Shown piece by piece: positions 1-8,414 of a stretch of DNA of 17,902 bases. The stretch spans positions 1 to 17,902 of the forward strand of contig JAWWBL010000031.1 in NCBI GenBank assembly GCA_033720975.1. The letters are read 5' to 3'. This stretch comes from JAWWBL01 sp033720975. GTDB taxonomy: Bacteria; Actinomycetota; Acidimicrobiia; Spongiisociales; ZC4RG35. Under the pieces are notes generated by a model. It was not told the origin of the DNA. It did no database searches and was given only the letters and a program-made list of their open reading frames with translations. The position numbers and the translations under genes are program-made. Within the stretch, counting starts at the first letter, position 1. The number at the start of each line of letters is the position of its first letter.

Positions 1-521
1 CCAAGGTGAAGCGACTCGAATGTTCGGAAAGCCTCGTCCGCCTCCAGGATGAGCAGGGGCATGGTTCCGACGTGGCCGTTGGTGCCCACGTCCACGAGAT
101 CGCCGCCCAACACGAAGGAGGGGTCGTGCCCAGCGGCGCGCAGCGCCGAGATCAGCAGAGCCGTAGTGGTCGTCTTGCCGTGGGTCCCGGTGGCTCCAAT
201 CGTCTCGGTCCCGGCTGTGATTGCCTCGAGCAGTTCGGGCCTCCTCCAAATCGGGAGCTCGGCCACCACGGCTGCTCGGATCTCCTCGTCGAAGTCGGGA
301 ACAGCTGACGAGGCGACGACCAGATCCGCCTTCACTGCAAGGTCCGGATGATGGCCCACCGCGACCTCCAGACCCATCGAACCCAGGAGGTCCAGTCCGG
401 GACCAGCCTTCAGATCGGTTCCGCTCACCAGGTGACCGTTACCCGCCAGAAGCTTGGCCAGCGCGCTCATGCCGGCCCCACCGACCCCGATGATGTGCAC
501 GTGGCGGTACGGCACGATCAT
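1..521 (-). CDS. murC: MurC, UDP-N-acetylmuramate--L-alanine ligase (N-terminal 173 aa; runs off left edge)
   Basis: Cytoplasmic ATP-dependent ligase that adds L-alanine to UDP-MurNAc, the first peptide-stem step of peptidoglycan synthesis. The visible part has the Rossmann-like UDP-binding motif GVGGAGMSALA (residues 12-22), the Mur ligase P-loop GTHGKTT (112-118) and the following EADE motif (160-163). The residues after EADE read AFRTF, where many MurC proteins have a Ser-Asp-x-Ser type segment. The ATG overlaps the murG stop as ATGA, so translation is probably coupled. The C-terminal half (rest of the central domain and the ligase domain) lies outside the window. Identity is certain from the motifs and cluster position. 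Confidence 0.96.
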   Translation of the reverse strand, partial: MIVPYRHVHIIGVGGAGMSALAKLLAGNGHLVSGTDLKAGPGLDLLGSMGLEVAVGHHPDLAVKADLVVASSAVPDFDEEIRAAVVAELPIWRRPELLEAITAGTETIGATGTHGKTTTTALLISALRAAGHDPSFVLGGDLVDVGTNGHVGTMPLLILEADEAFRTFESLHL

Positions 522-1594
522 GAGGCAGCCCCGATCATGGCGTCGGCGATGTCGTGAGCCGCGCCGGGCCGCGCAAATGCCGCGGCGGCCGCGGACATGC
601 GCTCGAGGGTTGGCCTGTCGAAAAGGGTCATGCCTACGACCTCCCCGAGGCGGTCCAACTCGTGCTCTGGAACCACGACTGCCATCCCCGCCTCCTCGAA
701 TTGGGCCGCGTTGTCCGATTGGTGGCCTGCAGAGCCGAAGGAGCCAGGTACGACTATGACCGGCGTGGATGTGGCGGCGAGCTCGGCCACTCCTCCTCCA
801 GCTCGCGCGACGACGAGGTCAGACACCGCGTAGAAATGCTCCATGGAGTCCTCGAATGCTTTCCGGGCCCACAACACGCCGGGGGCTGGGTCCATCGACG
901 AGATCTCCTTGAAATGAGCATCACCGGTCAGGTGCACAACCTGCATGGGGGGCCCATTCCACGACGCAAGCATTTGACTCGCGGCATGATTGATTGCCCT
1001 GGCTCCCAGAGAACCGCCGAACAGACCCAACGTGGGTACCCCCTCCTTCAACCCGTAGCGGGAGCGGCCGGCACCCTCGAGATTCTTGCGATCGAAATCC
1101 CAGAACGGCTTTCTCACCGGGTTGCCGACCCATTCGGCTTCGATACCGCTGGTGCGAGGGAACGACCCGAACCGTCTCGTCGCCCGACCAGCCACGAGAC
1201 GATTGGCCAATCCCGCGTGGGCATTCTGCTCGGCGATCATGAGGGTGGCACCGGTCTTCTTGGCCGCCAAGGACATCGGGATGGTGACGTAACCACCCAT
1301 GCCGAGGCATACCTGGACACCGCGCTCATCCATGGCTCGAGCTATCTCGGCCCGTGCCCGTATCACCACCAAAGGGAGCGACAGATTCGACAGGCTGACC
1401 GAGCGTTTCAATCCCCTTATCTCCACACTCAGAAACGGATAACCCTCTGACGGATAGACGGCGGATTCGAGACGGCTCCCGCCCACGTAGAGGATGTCCG
1501 ATCTGGCTACGCCACGGTCCACCAGGGCCTCCCCAACCGCAAGCCCGGGGAACACATGCCCCCCGGTCCCCGCGGCGGCGATCAGGTAGGTCAT
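518..1594 (-). CDS. murG: MurG, lipid I N-acetylglucosaminyltransferase
   Basis: Peripheral membrane GT-B glycosyltransferase that moves GlcNAc from UDP-GlcNAc to lipid I, making lipid II on the cytoplasmic face. The 358-residue protein is normal length. It shows the N-terminal glycine loop GTGGH (9-13), the EQNAHAGLANR segment (122-132), GGSLGA (193-198), and the UDP-GlcNAc-binding region with RAGGG (264-268), Glu271 and HQSDN (291-295). The frame stays open about 78 codons upstream, but the start at 1594 puts the glycine loop at the N-terminus as in the family and gives an ATGA overlap with ftsW. The upstream extension is the ftsW 3' end read in another frame. Confidence 0.97.
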   Translation of the reverse strand: MTYLIAAAGTGGHVFPGLAVGEALVDRGVARSDILYVGGSRLESAVYPSEGYPFLSVEIRGLKRSVSLSNLSLPLVVIRARAEIARAMDERGVQVCLGMGGYVTIPMSLAAKKTGATLMIAEQNAHAGLANRLVAGRATRRFGSFPRTSGIEAEWVGNPVRKPFWDFDRKNLEGAGRSRYGLKEGVPTLGLFGGSLGARAINHAASQMLASWNGPPMQVVHLTGDAHFKEISSMDPAPGVLWARKAFEDSMEHFYAVSDLVVARAGGGVAELAATSTPVIVVPGSFGSAGHQSDNAAQFEEAGMAVVVPEHELDRLGEVVGMTLFDRPTLERMSAAAAAFARPGAAHDIADAMIGAAS

Positions 1595-2757
1595 CGACGC
1601 GTCGAACGGCCACCGCTCTGCGCGATATTGACCAGAATCCCGACGGCAGCCATGGACACGATCAGCGCCGTGGAGCCGAACGAGATGAATGGCAGTGCGA
1701 TACCCGTTATCGGCACAACTCCAACGACCCCTCCTACGTTGACCAACGCCTGGAACGAGATCCACGCCGTGATCCCCGCCGCAACCATCCGGCCGAATGG
1801 GTCCGATGCGCGAGATGCGACGGCCCAACCAACCACCGCCAGCGCAGCGAACAACCCGATGACCGTGAGGCCGCCAACCAGACCCGTCTCCTCACCGATG
1901 ATGGCGAAGATGAAGTCCGTGTGGGCATTGGGGAGATAGAACCATCGTGCCCGGCTGGCCCCCAAGCCCACTCCAAAGAGGCCACCGTTGCCCAGGGCGT
2001 AGTAGCCCTGGACAAGCTGATAGCCGTCACCTGATGCGTCAGCGAACGGATCGGTGAAGGATGTCAACCTCTCCTCGCGATAGTCACCATCGAAGGCAAG
2101 GGCAGAAGTGATGAGGACGGCGACAACACCCAAAGCCAACGTGTATCTGAGCGGAGCGTCGCTGGCGAGGATCACGGCCATGCCCGCCGCACCGATGATG
2201 ATGGTTGTCCCCAGATCGGGCTGACCCATGACTAGGGCCCCCACGATTCCGATCGTCGAGATCACCGGGACGATGAAATGGCCGAACTGGCTCAACAGCT
2301 TCCTCTTCCGTTCCAGGAGCACGGCGAGGACGAGAACGACACTGATCTTTGCCAGCTCCGACGGTTGAAAGCTGAATCCCCCTACTGCCAACCAGCGCCT
2401 CGCGCCCCCGCTGGAGACACCAGCGACGAGGACAGCGACGAGCAGGAAGACAGATATGAGAAATCCGGGAACGGCGAGCTTGCGATACCACCTGTAAGGG
2501 ACGCGGCTGCACACCAGGAGGGCGAGTGTTCCCAGGCCAACACCGACCAGCTGGCGCTTGAAGAAATAGAATCGGTCGGCGGCCTGGTCGATTCCCACGA
2601 CTGACGACGCGGACTGAGTGGCACCGAGGCCGATCACAACGAGGACCACCACGATTACGAGTAATGCTGTGGCGTTGCGGTCATTGGCCCGTCGGGCTTC
2701 GGCGCGATCGCGAGCAGCAGCCCGGACCCGGGCGATAGAGGTAACGGTTCCGGTCAT
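1591..2757 (-). CDS. ftsW: FtsW, SEDS-family septal peptidoglycan polymerase
   Basis: Polytopic membrane protein of the SEDS (shape, elongation, division, sporulation) family. FtsW is known to polymerise lipid II into glycan strands together with its partner FtsI, encoded in the same operon. The 388-residue protein has a basic cytoplasmic N-terminus, then many hydrophobic segments. SEDS signatures are visible: a GYQLVQGYYALGNGG-type loop, the YLPNAHTDFIFAIIGEE motif, and near the C-terminus PITGIALPFISFGST, where many homologues read PxTGxxLPFxSYGGSS. The ATG at 2757 overlaps the murD stop as ATGA. An upstream in-frame extension to 2835 exists but lies inside murD. FtsW rather than RodA is chosen because of its dcw location. 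Confidence 0.96.
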   Translation of the reverse strand: MTGTVTSIARVRAAARDRAEARRANDRNATALLVIVVVLVVIGLGATQSASSVVGIDQAADRFYFFKRQLVGVGLGTLALLVCSRVPYRWYRKLAVPGFLISVFLLVAVLVAGVSSGGARRWLAVGGFSFQPSELAKISVVLVLAVLLERKRKLLSQFGHFIVPVISTIGIVGALVMGQPDLGTTIIIGAAGMAVILASDAPLRYTLALGVVAVLITSALAFDGDYREERLTSFTDPFADASGDGYQLVQGYYALGNGGLFGVGLGASRARWFYLPNAHTDFIFAIIGEETGLVGGLTVIGLFAALAVVGWAVASRASDPFGRMVAAGITAWISFQALVNVGGVVGVVPITGIALPFISFGSTALIVSMAAVGILVNIAQSGGRSTRR

Positions 2758-4037
2758 CGTCGCACTCCCATCACCAACTCCTTGAACCTTGCGCCACGCT
2801 CTGCATATGAGTCGAACTGGTCGAAGCTGGCGCAACCGGGGGCGAGTAGAACCGTTTCTCCGGGTCGGGCCAGCTCACGCGCCATCTCTACAGCCGTTTC
2901 CAGGTTCTCAGCCAGCCGACCCTTTGCACCAGCACGCTCGACGAGGTCAGGTCCCGACTCGCCGATCCCGAGCAGGATTCGCACTCCGGGATGGTCGGCA
3001 AGCACACCGACGTCCAGGCCCTTGGACTGTCCTCCCGCGATGAGGACCACAGGCTGGTTCGAGTCGATCGAGGCCGCCGCGGCGTGGGGGTTCGTTGCCT
3101 TGGAGTCATTCACCCATCTCACTTCGTCGGCCTCCAGGATCAGCTCACGTCTATGTGACCCCCGTCTGAAGCTCCGGGCGGCGTCGAGAACACCTTCAGG
3201 ACTGGCGCCCATCTCCAGGGCGACACCGGCGGCGATCGCCAGGTTCACGAGGAGGGTCGAGTCGGTCGAGGCAAGGTCGGTGATCTCGACAGAGGCATCG
3301 CCGACCGTCAGCTTGCCCCCGGCGACACCGGCGCCATCGGCCGGGACGCGGTGTCCCGAGACGGGCAAGAGCCGGGACGTGGCTGCCGACGCCAGTTGGG
3401 TTGCCCCTGGATCGTCTGCGTCGAACACCAACAGGTCGTCCTTTGTCTGATTGGCATAGATCCTCTTCTTGGCTTGCCTGTAAGCGAACTCAGAACCGTG
3501 CCAGTCGAGGTGGTCGACCGCCACGTTGGTGATTGCCGCAGCTCGCGGGTGGAACCGGTCGGTGAATCGCAACTGGAAACTCGACACCTCCACCACCAGG
3601 CAGTCGACCTGCCCGCCGACCTCGGCACTCATAGGCGAGCCAATGTTTCCGACCGCTGGAGCGACCAGTCCGGACGCTTGCAGCATCGCCGATGCAGCCT
3701 CGGTGACCGTGGTCTTCCCGTTGGTTCCCGTGATTGCTGCGATTGGCCCACTCTCATGCCGAGACGCGAACTCGATCTCGCTCCAAACCTCTATCCCGGC
3801 CTCCAAGGCGTCGACGATTGGCCCCGACCGCTCCGAGAAGCCTGGGCTGGCAATGACGAGCTCCATTCCGTCCAGCAGCGTTGGATCCCACGCCCCGGTT
3901 GCGACCGACCTTCCAACAGCAGTCACAGTGGATTGAGGGCTCTCGTCGTAGATGACTGTTGAGATGCCAAGCCGATCAGCGAGGTCGGCCGCCGCCTGGC
4001 CGGACACTCCGGCGCCAAGGATCAGAGCCCGGGTCAT
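2754..4037 (-). CDS. murD: MurD, UDP-N-acetylmuramoyl-L-alanine--D-glutamate ligase
   Basis: Cytoplasmic ATP-dependent ligase that adds D-glutamate to UDP-MurNAc-L-Ala. The 427-residue protein is close to the usual length. It has an N-terminal Rossmann-like domain starting ALILGAGVSGQAAA, SPGF (64-67), the P-loop GTNGKTT (104-110), the NVAVDHLDWHG segment, the NDSKATNPHA motif of the ligase domain, the AGGQSKGLD segment and a C-terminal APGCASFDQFDSYAERG motif typical of MurD. The start at 4037 was chosen because it places the nucleotide-binding strand at residue 4 and overlaps the mraY stop as ATGA. An upstream extension to 4145 would be mraY sequence read in the wrong frame. Confidence 0.97.
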   Translation of the reverse strand: MTRALILGAGVSGQAAADLADRLGISTVIYDESPQSTVTAVGRSVATGAWDPTLLDGMELVIASPGFSERSGPIVDALEAGIEVWSEIEFASRHESGPIAAITGTNGKTTVTEAASAMLQASGLVAPAVGNIGSPMSAEVGGQVDCLVVEVSSFQLRFTDRFHPRAAAITNVAVDHLDWHGSEFAYRQAKKRIYANQTKDDLLVFDADDPGATQLASAATSRLLPVSGHRVPADGAGVAGGKLTVGDASVEITDLASTDSTLLVNLAIAAGVALEMGASPEGVLDAARSFRRGSHRRELILEADEVRWVNDSKATNPHAAAASIDSNQPVVLIAGGQSKGLDVGVLADHPGVRILLGIGESGPDLVERAGAKGRLAENLETAVEMARELARPGETVLLAPGCASFDQFDSYAERGARFKELVMGVRR

Positions 4038-5074
4038 AGGAGATCCTCCAGCAGGACGAAGTCCCCGTAGAAGAGGCCAAGCCCGAGGGCGACCCCGATG
4101 CCGGTCAGGATCCAGAATCGGATCACAACCGTTGTCTCTGGCCATCCACCGAGGTCGAAGTGGAAGTGAAGCGGTGACATGCGGAAAACCCGCTTCCCGA
4201 AAGCGCGGAAACTGATGACCTGAACGATCACCGACACCGTCTCCGCCACGTAGATCGCACCAAGCACGGCAAGAAGCAGGTGTGTGTTGGTGAGAAGCGC
4301 GAGTGCGGCCAAGAGCCCGCCGAGGCCGTTACTTCCGACGTCGCCCATGAAGATCCGTGCCGGCGGCGCATTCCACCAGAGGAAGCCGAGGATCGCCCCG
4401 AACATGGCTGCCGCGATGATGGCGAGGTCCAACGGGTCTACGGACGTATAGACGGTGTCGTTGCGGAACTGCCAGAAGGCGATGACCGTGTATGAGGCGA
4501 CAACCAGTGCCGAGGACCCCGCAGCCAAGCCGTCCATGCCGTCTGCGAGATTCACACCATTGGCTGCCCCGGTCAGCATGAGAAGGACCCAAACAACGAA
4601 GAAGGCTCCGAGTTCGACGCCGAGCGGCCTGACGAAGGACAGTTCCGTGAGCGCTCCGGCCCGTGTCGCACCGAATGCAAAGAGGCCGGCAACAGCGAGC
4701 TGGCCGGAGAACTTGGCAGCCTTGGAGAGTCCCAGGCTCCTTTGGCGCGAATACTTGATCCAATCATCGGCAAATCCGACCGCAGCCATGCCAACCAGCG
4801 CCATCACCGCGAGTGCGCCGCCGGCGCCAAACTCTCTCAGACCCAGACCTTCGTCGGGGGACAGGCTCACATGGCCTAGGGCCCACCCGATCACTGCCGC
4901 ACCTACGAAGACAACCCCACCCATTGTCGGCGTCCCCTGCTTGTGCGCGTGCCCTTTGATGTCCTCCTGGATGAACTGGCCCATCTCGCGCTTGCGGAAG
5001 AACCGAATCGCGTACGGAGTGCCGAAAATCGATGCGAGCAACGCCACGGCTGCGGCTGTCAGCAGGGCGATCAC
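4034..5074 (-). CDS. mraY: MraY, phospho-N-acetylmuramoyl-pentapeptide-transferase
   Basis: Integral membrane enzyme that transfers phospho-MurNAc-pentapeptide to undecaprenyl phosphate, making lipid I. The 346-residue protein starts with GTG in a GTGA overlap with the murE stop. Family motifs are clear: GTPTMGG (47-53), DDW (103-105), the NLADGMDG motif (175-182) with Asp178 and Asp181, and GDVGS (244-248). The cytoplasmic loop motif usually reading PxHHHFEL is here PLHFHFDL (301-308), so the middle histidine is Phe304 and the Glu is Asp307. The gene directly follows murE; the usual intervening murF is absent. The product should sit in the cytoplasmic membrane with about ten helices, as known for the family. 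Confidence 0.97.
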   Translation of the reverse strand: MIALLTAAAVALLASIFGTPYAIRFFRKREMGQFIQEDIKGHAHKQGTPTMGGVVFVGAAVIGWALGHVSLSPDEGLGLREFGAGGALAVMALVGMAAVGFADDWIKYSRQRSLGLSKAAKFSGQLAVAGLFAFGATRAGALTELSFVRPLGVELGAFFVVWVLLMLTGAANGVNLADGMDGLAAGSSALVVASYTVIAFWQFRNDTVYTSVDPLDLAIIAAAMFGAILGFLWWNAPPARIFMGDVGSNGLGGLLAALALLTNTHLLLAVLGAIYVAETVSVIVQVISFRAFGKRVFRMSPLHFHFDLGGWPETTVVIRFWILTGIGVALGLGLFYGDFVLLEDLL

Positions 5075-6570
5075 TGGGACATGCTCCCCGACGAAGTCCC
5101 GAAATCGGGGGATTCACGGCGCTCCTGGAGCGCCCGACGGGCGATGTCCCGGTCGTCGAGGGGTATCAGCGCACCGCTCGCTTCCTGGAAGGGCTCGTGG
5201 CCCCGGCCCAGGACGAGCACTATGTCGCCCTCGTCGGCGGCCGCCACCGCACGATGTACCGCAAGAGTGCGGTCGAGCTCTGTGAGTGGTCGAGTGCCCC
5301 CCTCTATGCCCGCCAACACCTCGTCGGCGATCTGAGCGGGATCCTCTGATCGCGGGTTGTCAGACGTGACTACCACGAGATCAGCGCCTGACGAGGCGCT
5401 TCCCATCAGGGGTCTTTTCTCACGGTCGCGATCGCCCCCAGCCCCCACAACCGCGATGACGCGCGCAGAGCCCAACGATCGAGCAGCTTCGATGGCATGC
5501 TTGATCCCATCGGGGGTGTGTGCGTAATCCACGATGATCCTTATGGGATCAGACCCTGACACCAGCTCGAACCTCCCTGGGACCGGGCGTAAGGAGCTCA
5601 GAGACTGGGCGACATCTTCGGTGCCGATGCCAGACACGAGACAGCATGCGATGGCCATTGCCAGGTTCGCCACGTTGAAGACACCGAGAACTGGCGCTTT
5701 CCCCTCGATGACACCCCATGGTGTCTCGACGCGGAGCTGCGTGCCACTCTCAACGGGTTGCTGGGCAATGACCCGAACGTCACCAGAGTCGCCAACTCCT
5801 ATCAGCTCCCCCTTGAGCTCCCTGGCAAGCTCGGCGCCGGCTGTGTCGTCGAGATTCACGACGGCGATACCCACTTCGTGCTCCGTGAACAGCCTCCGCT
5901 TGGCAGCCAGATAAGACGCCATGTCTCCGTGAAAGTCCAGATGATCGTGAGACAGATTGGTGAAAGCCGCCACGGAGAAACGCGTCGCCGAGACACGTTC
6001 GAGGGCGAGAGCGTGCGAGGACACTTCACAGGCCACGAGACTGACGCCCCTTGCTCTCATCGTCGCAAGTGTCCGTTGGAAGTCGGAAGCCTCCGGCGTG
6101 GTGTGTTTGCTTTCGACCTCCTTCCCCGCGATCCGGGTCGTGATCGTCCCCATGAGCCCCACTGTCAACCCGGCCGAGGCTGCGATCGACTCGATGTTGT
6201 GGGTGACCGTGGTCTTTCCGTTGGTGCCGGTGACCCCCACAACCGACATCGCACGCGAGGGGTGGCCGTGAACCTCTGCGGCCAGGGGCCCAAGAGCAGA
6301 TCGGGTGTCGGCAACGATCAGCTCGGCAACCCCGGAATGGGTCGGATGGTCGACACAGACCGCAGGTGAACCGGCTCGCACCGCATCCGCCACGTGGTCG
6401 TGACCATCGTGACGCTGGCCCCTGATCGCAGTGAACAGGATGCCGGGCCCCGCCTGGCGAGAGTCATGGGTCACGTCGGAGATCCAAGGCACACCCGCGC
6501 CCGGCCCCCGACCGTCGATCTCGCCGCCGATTGCGTCGGCGAGGCTGGAGAGCGGGCTACTGGGCGGCAT
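5071..6570 (-). CDS. murE: MurE, UDP-MurNAc-tripeptide synthetase (predicted meso-diaminopimelate-adding)
   Basis: Cytoplasmic Mur ligase that adds the third stem residue to UDP-MurNAc-L-Ala-D-Glu. The 499-residue protein has the P-loop GTNGKT (115-120), HTTPE (146-150), NLSHDHLDFHG (205-215), the AAKRRLF segment (222-228) with the lysine carbamylated in this family, GAGGDRDREKRPLM (377-390) and GRGHE (455-459). The residue-3 specificity motif is DNPRSED (404-410). DNPR is the form known in meso-diaminopimelate enzymes, so meso-DAP is predicted. The ATG at 6570 overlaps the end of ftsI by 14 bases. No murF is fused to it or follows it: the stop overlaps the mraY GTG. Confidence 0.97.
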   Translation of the reverse strand: MPPSSPLSSLADAIGGEIDGRGPGAGVPWISDVTHDSRQAGPGILFTAIRGQRHDGHDHVADAVRAGSPAVCVDHPTHSGVAELIVADTRSALGPLAAEVHGHPSRAMSVVGVTGTNGKTTVTHNIESIAASAGLTVGLMGTITTRIAGKEVESKHTTPEASDFQRTLATMRARGVSLVACEVSSHALALERVSATRFSVAAFTNLSHDHLDFHGDMASYLAAKRRLFTEHEVGIAVVNLDDTAGAELARELKGELIGVGDSGDVRVIAQQPVESGTQLRVETPWGVIEGKAPVLGVFNVANLAMAIACCLVSGIGTEDVAQSLSSLRPVPGRFELVSGSDPIRIIVDYAHTPDGIKHAIEAARSLGSARVIAVVGAGGDRDREKRPLMGSASSGADLVVVTSDNPRSEDPAQIADEVLAGIEGGTRPLTELDRTLAVHRAVAAADEGDIVLVLGRGHEPFQEASGALIPLDDRDIARRALQERRESPDFGTSSGSMSQ

Positions 6571-8326
6571 CGGGGGTCACGCCCAGTCGATGCAGCGCCT
6601 GTTCCATCACCTCGGCGAACACAGGTGCGGCCGCGGCACCCCCGGTTCGATAGAGGTACGAAGGCGAATCGAGGACTACTGCCACTACGACCTTCGGGTC
6701 GGCGATCGGCCCCAAGCCCACAAAAGAAGCCCTTGTTTCCTCGGTGTACCGGCCATCCGGACCGAGCTTGTTCGCCGTTCCCGTCTTACCCCCAACCCGG
6801 TATCCCTCAACCGAGGCGTTGGCCCCTGTTCCTTGCTCGACCACCGATGCCAGTAGCTCCTTCATCAACAGCGCGGTGCCGGGAGAGATGACTCGCCGGG
6901 TCTCGACTGAAGCCACCTGGGTACCCCCATCGACATCAGTCACCGTTGCCACAATGTGAGGAGTGGTCCAGATGCCGTCATTCCCCACGGCCGCGTAAGC
7001 GGCAGCCATCTGAAGTGGGGTCGCCGCAACCGAGTACCCGATCGCCGCCGACGCCCAGCAGGTCTCACATCCCGCCTCGAAATTGAGAAGACCGGGAGCC
7101 TCGACTGTGTAGTCGATGCCCGTCTTCTCTCCGAGACCGAAACCCTTGATGTACTCGATGAGCGTCTCCTGACCGACCCGTTCAGCGATCTTGATGGTCC
7201 CGACATTGGAAGATCGTCTGAAGATGTCAGCGACGGTCATGTCCGAGGTCTCGTGCTCTTCGAAGTCTCGATAACAGCCGAACAGATCGTCATCTGCTGA
7301 ACGGCACGCGTCTTCGCGGAGTTCCAGAACGTCGGCGACGTCATCGATGACGGTGCCGACCCTGACAGCACCCTCCTCGATGGCCGCGGCGACGGTGATC
7401 AACTTCTGGGTCGATCCCGGCTCGTAGATCCCTCTGACAACGAAGTTCGAGAACATGCGGCACATCGCAGGATCTTCAGCACCATCGCACCCCGGGTCTA
7501 TCGCCTGCCGCCTCTGAGGGTCGAAAACCGGAGCGCCGGCCATTGCCAGCACCTCTCCTGTCTCAACGTGAAGAACAACCACCCAGCACGACCGAGCCCC
7601 GGTCCGCTCCAGGGCAGACATGCAAGCCTGCTGTGCCTGGTACTGAAGGGGGAGGTCGATGGTGGTGACCAGGTCCATGCCGGGAACGGCAGGCTCTATC
7701 TCGCTCATCCCCTGAAGGATCGGGGTCCCATCGCGAGCGCGCTCGAACTCTGCCTTGCCCGCCTCACCTCTCAAGATCTCGTCGTAGACGAGTTCCAACC
7801 CGTCCATGCCGTCGCCGTCGATGTTGACGAATCCGGTCACATGGCTGGCTACGGGCCCGGCGGGATAGATGCGCGTTGGCTCGGATAGCGCGTAAACCCC
7901 TCGGATCTTCAACCCGAGGATTTCCTCGGCCTTCGAGACCTCGAGCTGGCGCTTCAGGTACACGAAATCGCGGTCGCTGGTCAGCCGCTCATAGAGAGTG
8001 TCGATGTCAGCGCCAACAAGCGAGCCGATCTGCTGTGCCACCCACAAGGGGTCCTCTACCTGGTCGGGATCTGCGAAGAGGCTGAGAGACTCCACCGTCA
8101 TGGCCAGAGGTTCCCCGTTGCGGTCGAAGATCTTTCCCCTCTGGGGAGTCAAGTCTCTGGAAACGATGCGCTGGACGAGACCCGATTCGGCCAACTCCTG
8201 GGCATCTACGACCTGGATCTGGAACAAGCGGTACCCCATGCCCATCCACGCTCCAACTACCAATAGGCCGAATAGCGCGATTCGAAGCTTCGCCGGATGC
8301 TTCTTGACGGCCTTTAGGGAGGCCAC
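6557..8326 (-). CDS. ftsI: FtsI / PBP2b-type septal penicillin-binding protein (class B transpeptidase)
   Basis: Septal D,D-transpeptidase that crosslinks new peptidoglycan with FtsW. From the GTG at 8326 it is 589 aa: a short Lys/Arg-rich tail, one membrane helix (about 13-32), a PBP dimerisation domain with RGKIFDRNG, and a transpeptidase domain with the catalytic motifs S305-T-Q-K308, S372-S-N374 and K514-T-G. No PASTA domain follows. The extracytoplasmic domain holds eight cysteines in four close pairs (235/247, 280/289, 341/351, 420/423). The start is uncertain: a TTG at 8377 would add 17 residues, but the GTG has a better-spaced GGAAA and leaves basic residues before the helix. Unlike other junctions, the start does not overlap ftsL. 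Confidence 0.93.
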   Translation of the reverse strand: MASLKAVKKHPAKLRIALFGLLVVGAWMGMGYRLFQIQVVDAQELAESGLVQRIVSRDLTPQRGKIFDRNGEPLAMTVESLSLFADPDQVEDPLWVAQQIGSLVGADIDTLYERLTSDRDFVYLKRQLEVSKAEEILGLKIRGVYALSEPTRIYPAGPVASHVTGFVNIDGDGMDGLELVYDEILRGEAGKAEFERARDGTPILQGMSEIEPAVPGMDLVTTIDLPLQYQAQQACMSALERTGARSCWVVVLHVETGEVLAMAGAPVFDPQRRQAIDPGCDGAEDPAMCRMFSNFVVRGIYEPGSTQKLITVAAAIEEGAVRVGTVIDDVADVLELREDACRSADDDLFGCYRDFEEHETSDMTVADIFRRSSNVGTIKIAERVGQETLIEYIKGFGLGEKTGIDYTVEAPGLLNFEAGCETCWASAAIGYSVAATPLQMAAAYAAVGNDGIWTTPHIVATVTDVDGGTQVASVETRRVISPGTALLMKELLASVVEQGTGANASVEGYRVGGKTGTANKLGPDGRYTEETRASFVGLGPIADPKVVVAVVLDSPSYLYRTGGAAAAPVFAEVMEQALHRLGVTPDAAQ

Positions 8327-8330
8327 GTCG

Positions 8331-8414
8331 TCAGTTTCCGGGCTGGCTCTCCGGATGGCAGGAGCGGCGTGCCCCAAACCTGATCCCGGTGCCAGCGCGC
8401 CTACGGGTGATCAT
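8331..8414 (-). other. 27-codon mini-ORF between ftsL and ftsI (leader peptide or frameshifted ftsI N-terminus)
   Basis: An ATG overlaps the ftsL stop as ATGA, exactly like other junctions in this operon. It opens a 27-codon frame encoding an Arg-rich peptide beginning MITRRRAGTGIRFGARR, with its TGA four bases before the GTG proposed for ftsI. It is one base out of frame with ftsI. It could be a translational-coupling leader. Alternatively it is the true basic N-terminal tail of FtsI separated from the body by a natural or sequencing frameshift: one base removed, for example in the GGGG run at 8372-8375, would fuse the two. Coding status is uncertain. Confidence 0.3.

Noticed and set aside
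554..1450. Long plus-strand open frame (298 codons) opposite murG
   Set aside because: Antisense shadow of a certain gene in GC-rich DNA; the translation has no family features and no ribosome-binding site.
6557..8326. FtsI as a SpoVD/PASTA-type PBP
   Set aside because: After the KTG motif only about 75 residues remain, all belonging to the transpeptidase fold. No PASTA repeats are present.
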